A stretch of DNA of 64,000 nucleotides from assembly GCF_000717595.1 (NCBI RefSeq), contig NZ_JNZO01000039.1, positions 1 to 64,000 on the forward strand, read 5' to 3'. A program made the translations under genes and the position numbers. Positions 61,446-64,000 of this stretch are shown one piece after another; positions within the stretch are counted from its first letter, which is position 1, and every line of letters begins with the position of its first letter. Below the pieces are notes generated by a model. The model did no database searches. It had not been told where the DNA came from and worked only from the letters and a program-made list of their open reading frames with translations. The stretch comes from Streptomyces flavochromogenes (GTDB lineage Bacteria; Actinomycetota; Actinomycetes; Streptomycetales; Streptomycetaceae).

Positions 61446-64000
61446 TCAGCTGCGACGGCGTTCCGCCGGGACGCCCATCTCGCCGAACAGGTCCTCCGCC
61501 GAGCGCTCGTTGCGCGCCGCCTCCTCCGAGAGGCCGAGGGCGGCCTGGGCGCGGGCCATGCCGGACAGGGCGTAGGCCATCTCGATGCGGAAGTCGAGGG
61601 AGTGCGCCACCTCGTGGGCGCTCTCGTGCAGCCCGAGCGCCGCCACGTACTCCTTGCGCTTGTAGAGATAGCGGCCGACGGTGTTCTCGACCTTGGCCCG
61701 GCGCAGTGGAGAAACGTTTGGCCCGATGGTTTCCATGGCTCGGTCCGCGTACCGGACGGCCTGATCGTCCCTGCCGAGACGCTGGGCGACCTCCGCGAGC
61801 AGCGCGAGGGCCAGGGCCACCTGCCCCGGGTCGCTGTTCTCGGTGCACAGCGCACGCGCCCGCGCGAGGGACAAGTCGGCGGCCTCGTTGTCGCCGAGGC
61901 AGGCGTGGGCGAACGCCAGGTCCGTGAAGGCCACCAACTTGTTCTCGTGCTGGCCCAGTTCGTCGCAGAGCGCGATCGCCCGACGGGCCGCCGACGCCGC
62001 CTCCTCGTGCCGCCCCCACTGCTCGTACAACGTGCTGAGCAGGGTGAGGCTCTCGGCCTCCGCCCGGCTGGCGCCCAGCTCCCGCTGGTGCGCGATCGAC
62101 TTCTCCAGATGGGACAGCGCCTGCGGGAACCGGCCGAGCAGACTGTTCAGCTGGCCGAGGGCGCCCTCGCTGTGGGCCAAGGTCTGGACGTCCCCCAGCC
62201 GTTCGGCGACGTCCCGGCCCTCCGTGGCCACCTCGATGCCCTCGGCGAAACGGCCCAGCTTCCAGCACGCCACACCCAGATTGGACAGGCTCACACCCAG
62301 CAGCGGCAGTTCGCCGAGCCGGCGCGCGGCCGCCACCGCCAGCAGCCCCATCGAGCGGAACTCCTCCAACTGGCCCCGCGCACTGAGCTGGAAGGCCAGA
62401 TTGCGGCTCAGGAACACGGTGTGGCGGTCGTGTCCGAGCCGGTCCGCCAGGCCCACCGTCCCGAGCAGGGACCCCTGCTCCCGCGCGAACCACTGCTCGG
62501 CCTGCTCGCTCTCCGCGAACCGCGGCAGCCGCATGAGCCACGCGTCCGCGTCCTCCACCTCCGCCACCTCGGTGGGGATGCGGCGCCGGCCCGGGAACAT
62601 CACCTGGCAGGCCGACTCCGTCGCCGCCAGGTAGTAGTCGAGCAGCCGGCGCGTCGACGCGGAGTCGTCCTCCTCCGTCGCCGTCGACCTGAGGCTCTGC
62701 GCGAAACTGCGCACCAGGTCGTGGAAGGTGTACAGGCCGATCTCCGGCTGCTGCAACAGATGGACGTCCAGGAGGAGTTCCAGGATGTCCTCGGCGTCGG
62801 CCGGATCGGTCTCCAGGAGAGCGGCCGCCGCGTACACGTCGAGGTCGCCGCCGGGATGCAGTGCCAGGCTGCGGAACGCGGTCCGGCAGTCCTGCTCCAG
62901 GGCCTGGTACGACAGGCGCAGGGTGGCGGCGACGCTGCGCTGCCCCGAACTCAGCTCGTCCAGACGGCGCGTCTCGTCGCGCAGCCGGTCGGCCAGGTAA
63001 CGTAACGTCCAGCGCGGCCTGTTGCGCAGCCGGGCGGTCGCGATCCGCAGCGCCAGCGGAAGATGACCGCACAGCCGCGCCAGTTCGGCCGCCGCCTCCG
63101 GCTCCGCCGCGTACCGCCGTTCGCCCAGGGTCTCCGCCATCAGTGCCGCGCACTCCGCCGGCGACATCACGTCGATCGAGATCCACTGTGCCGAGTCGAG
63201 GTCCACGAGCCGGGCCCGGCTGGTGACGAGGACCAGGCAGCCCGGGGTGGTCGGCAGCAGCGGTCGCACGCCGTCGGCGTCGGCGGCGTTGTCGAGGAGC
63301 AGCAGCAGACGCTTCCCGGTGACGGTCGACCGCCACAGCGCCGTACGACCCGCGAGGTCCTCCGGAATGCGCGAGCCCGGCACACCCAGGGCGCGTAACA
63401 GGCTGTCGAGCGCTCCGCCGGCGGTCACCGGCTGCTCGCCGGGCGTGTAGCCGCGCAGGTCGATGTAGAGCTGGCCGTCGGGGAACTCGGAGGCCAGCGA
63501 GTGCGCCGCGTGCACGGCCAGAGAGGTCTTGCCGCTGCCGCCCATGCCGTCCAGGGACACGATCCGGGAATGCCGCGCGCAGTCCCGGCCCGCCGAGTCG
63601 AGCAGCTCCCGCAGTTCGTCACCGCGGCCGGTGAAGTCCGCCAGGTCGTACGGCAGGGTGCACGGTGCCTCGGTGGGCGCCGCCGCCGTCAAGACCACCG
63701 GGGCCGCGACGGGCGGGGGGACGGGGGCGGCCAGCTCCGGGCTGTCGCGCAGGATCCCCTCGTACACCTTGGTCAGCCGGGGGCCCGGGTCGACGCCCAG
63801 CTCCTCCACCAGGAGCTCGCGGACCCGGCTGTACTCCTCAAGGGCCTCCGCCTGCCGGCCCGAGCGGTACAGGGCGAGCATCAACTGGGCGCGCAGCGAC
63901 TCGTGCAGGGGATGCGCCTGCACCAGATCCCGCAGATCGACGACGAGTTCCGCCGTCTCGCCGAGACCGAGGCGGAGATCGAAGAGCTGCTCCGCGGCGG
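61446..64000 (-). CDS. AfsR-like SARP regulator (BTAD / NB-ARC / TPR), 5' end outside window
   Basis: At least 851 codons in frame; the 5' part with the DNA-binding domain lies beyond 64000. The visible chain begins inside the BTAD segment (LFDLRLGLGETAELVVDLRDLVQAHPLHESLRAQLMLALYRSGRQAEALEEYSRVRELL), then an NB-ARC/STAND ATPase with P-loop DGMGGSGKTSLAVHAAH and Walker B RLLLLLDNAADAD, and a long TPR-type helical C-terminus (for example AVAAARRLGELPLLGVSLSNLGVACWKLGRF). This is the AfsR layout: a SARP activator gated by nucleotide and repeat domains, as in control of antibiotic production. It is convergent with the small repeat-protein gene and separated by 59 bp. Confidence 0.93.
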   Translation of the reverse strand, partial: AAEQLFDLRLGLGETAELVVDLRDLVQAHPLHESLRAQLMLALYRSGRQAEALEEYSRVRELLVEELGVDPGPRLTKVYEGILRDSPELAAPVPPPVAAPVVLTAAAPTEAPCTLPYDLADFTGRGDELRELLDSAGRDCARHSRIVSLDGMGGSGKTSLAVHAAHSLASEFPDGQLYIDLRGYTPGEQPVTAGGALDSLLRALGVPGSRIPEDLAGRTALWRSTVTGKRLLLLLDNAADADGVRPLLPTTPGCLVLVTSRARLVDLDSAQWISIDVMSPAECAALMAETLGERRYAAEPEAAAELARLCGHLPLALRIATARLRNRPRWTLRYLADRLRDETRRLDELSSGQRSVAATLRLSYQALEQDCRTAFRSLALHPGGDLDVYAAAALLETDPADAEDILELLLDVHLLQQPEIGLYTFHDLVRSFAQSLRSTATEEDDSASTRRLLDYYLAATESACQVMFPGRRRIPTEVAEVEDADAWLMRLPRFAESEQAEQWFAREQGSLLGTVGLADRLGHDRHTVFLSRNLAFQLSARGQLEEFRSMGLLAVAAARRLGELPLLGVSLSNLGVACWKLGRFAEGIEVATEGRDVAERLGDVQTLAHSEGALGQLNSLLGRFPQALSHLEKSIAHQRELGASRAEAESLTLLSTLYEQWGRHEEAASAARRAIALCDELGQHENKLVAFTDLAFAHACLGDNEAADLSLARARALCTENSDPGQVALALALLAEVAQRLGRDDQAVRYADRAMETIGPNVSPLRRAKVENTVGRYLYKRKEYVAALGLHESAHEVAHSLDFRIEMAYALSGMARAQAALGLSEEAARNERSAEDLFGEMGVPAERRRS

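Overview
The window is chromosomal DNA from a Streptomyces or a very close relative. The evidence is uniformly high GC with strong G/C preference at third codon positions, an HrdB sigma factor with the lysine/alanine-rich N-terminal segment typical of Streptomyces, a class II (B12) ribonucleotide reductase next to nrdR and lexA, a c-di-AMP riboswitch ahead of a cell-wall peptidase, and a gene order that matches, from memory, the S. coelicolor lexA-nrdR-nrdJ ... rnhB ... recQ ... hrdB ... parE ... parC ... ptsH ... tdk segment. No rRNA, tRNA, insertion sequence, prophage or CRISPR array was seen. Most of the window is conserved core; the two ends and a few islands are accessory.

Layout. 1-4.8 kb: end of a siderophore operon with two IucA/IucC (NIS) synthetases flanking an IucB-like acyltransferase, the aerobactin-type order. 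The first synthetase has a repeat-rich 5' region that is out of frame by one base. 4.8-11.8 kb: DinG-like helicase, LexA, NrdR and NrdJ (DNA damage and dNTP supply), with an SOS box and tandem NrdR boxes between lexA and nrdR. 11.8-18.1 kb: TerD-like protein, arylamine N-acetyltransferase, YdbC-like protein, a TetR/ABC-F pair, a histidine phosphatase and an ADP-ribosylglycohydrolase. 18.1-20.4 kb: MFS exporter and TetR repressor around two near-identical palindromic operators. 20.5-26.7 kb: RNase HII, two unrecognised proteins, a RecQ helicase with a phosphoribosyltransferase-like tail, and a DUF4192 protein. 26.8-32.8 kb: glycogen-debranching-like protein, NrtR-like Nudix regulator, an ABC ATPase/permease fusion and a FadR-type regulator.

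33-38.7 kb: hrdB, a secreted trypsin-like protease, a small zinc-ribbon protein and topoisomerase IV subunit B. 38.7-45.4 kb: a NarL-type two-component system, a DUF485/acetate-symporter pair and a CitA/DctB-type two-component system. 45.5-52 kb: CobW-type GTPase, topoisomerase IV subunit A and two M16 peptidase-family genes (one active, one degenerate). 52.1-53.2 kb: c-di-AMP riboswitch and M23 peptidase. 53.3-60.3 kb: GntR regulator, HPr, a GNAT/acyl-CoA-synthetase fusion (protein acetyltransferase type), a DUF5998 protein, an alkaline-phosphatase-superfamily protein and thymidine kinase. 60.4-64 kb: an unrecognised protein, a small exported protein built on three DDQGPTVIG repeats, and, convergent to it and running off the window, an AfsR-like SARP/NB-ARC/TPR regulator. 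The small gene is preceded by direct heptamer repeats with the 11-bp period of SARP binding sites, so regulator and small protein may form one unit.

Gene order reads as operons where stop and start codons overlap (histidine kinase/response regulator pairs, DUF485/symporter, M16 pair, DUF5998/phosphodiesterase). Convergent genes are usually separated by strong hairpins. Start codons are often GTG or TTG and were chosen by Shine-Dalgarno spacing and domain boundaries.
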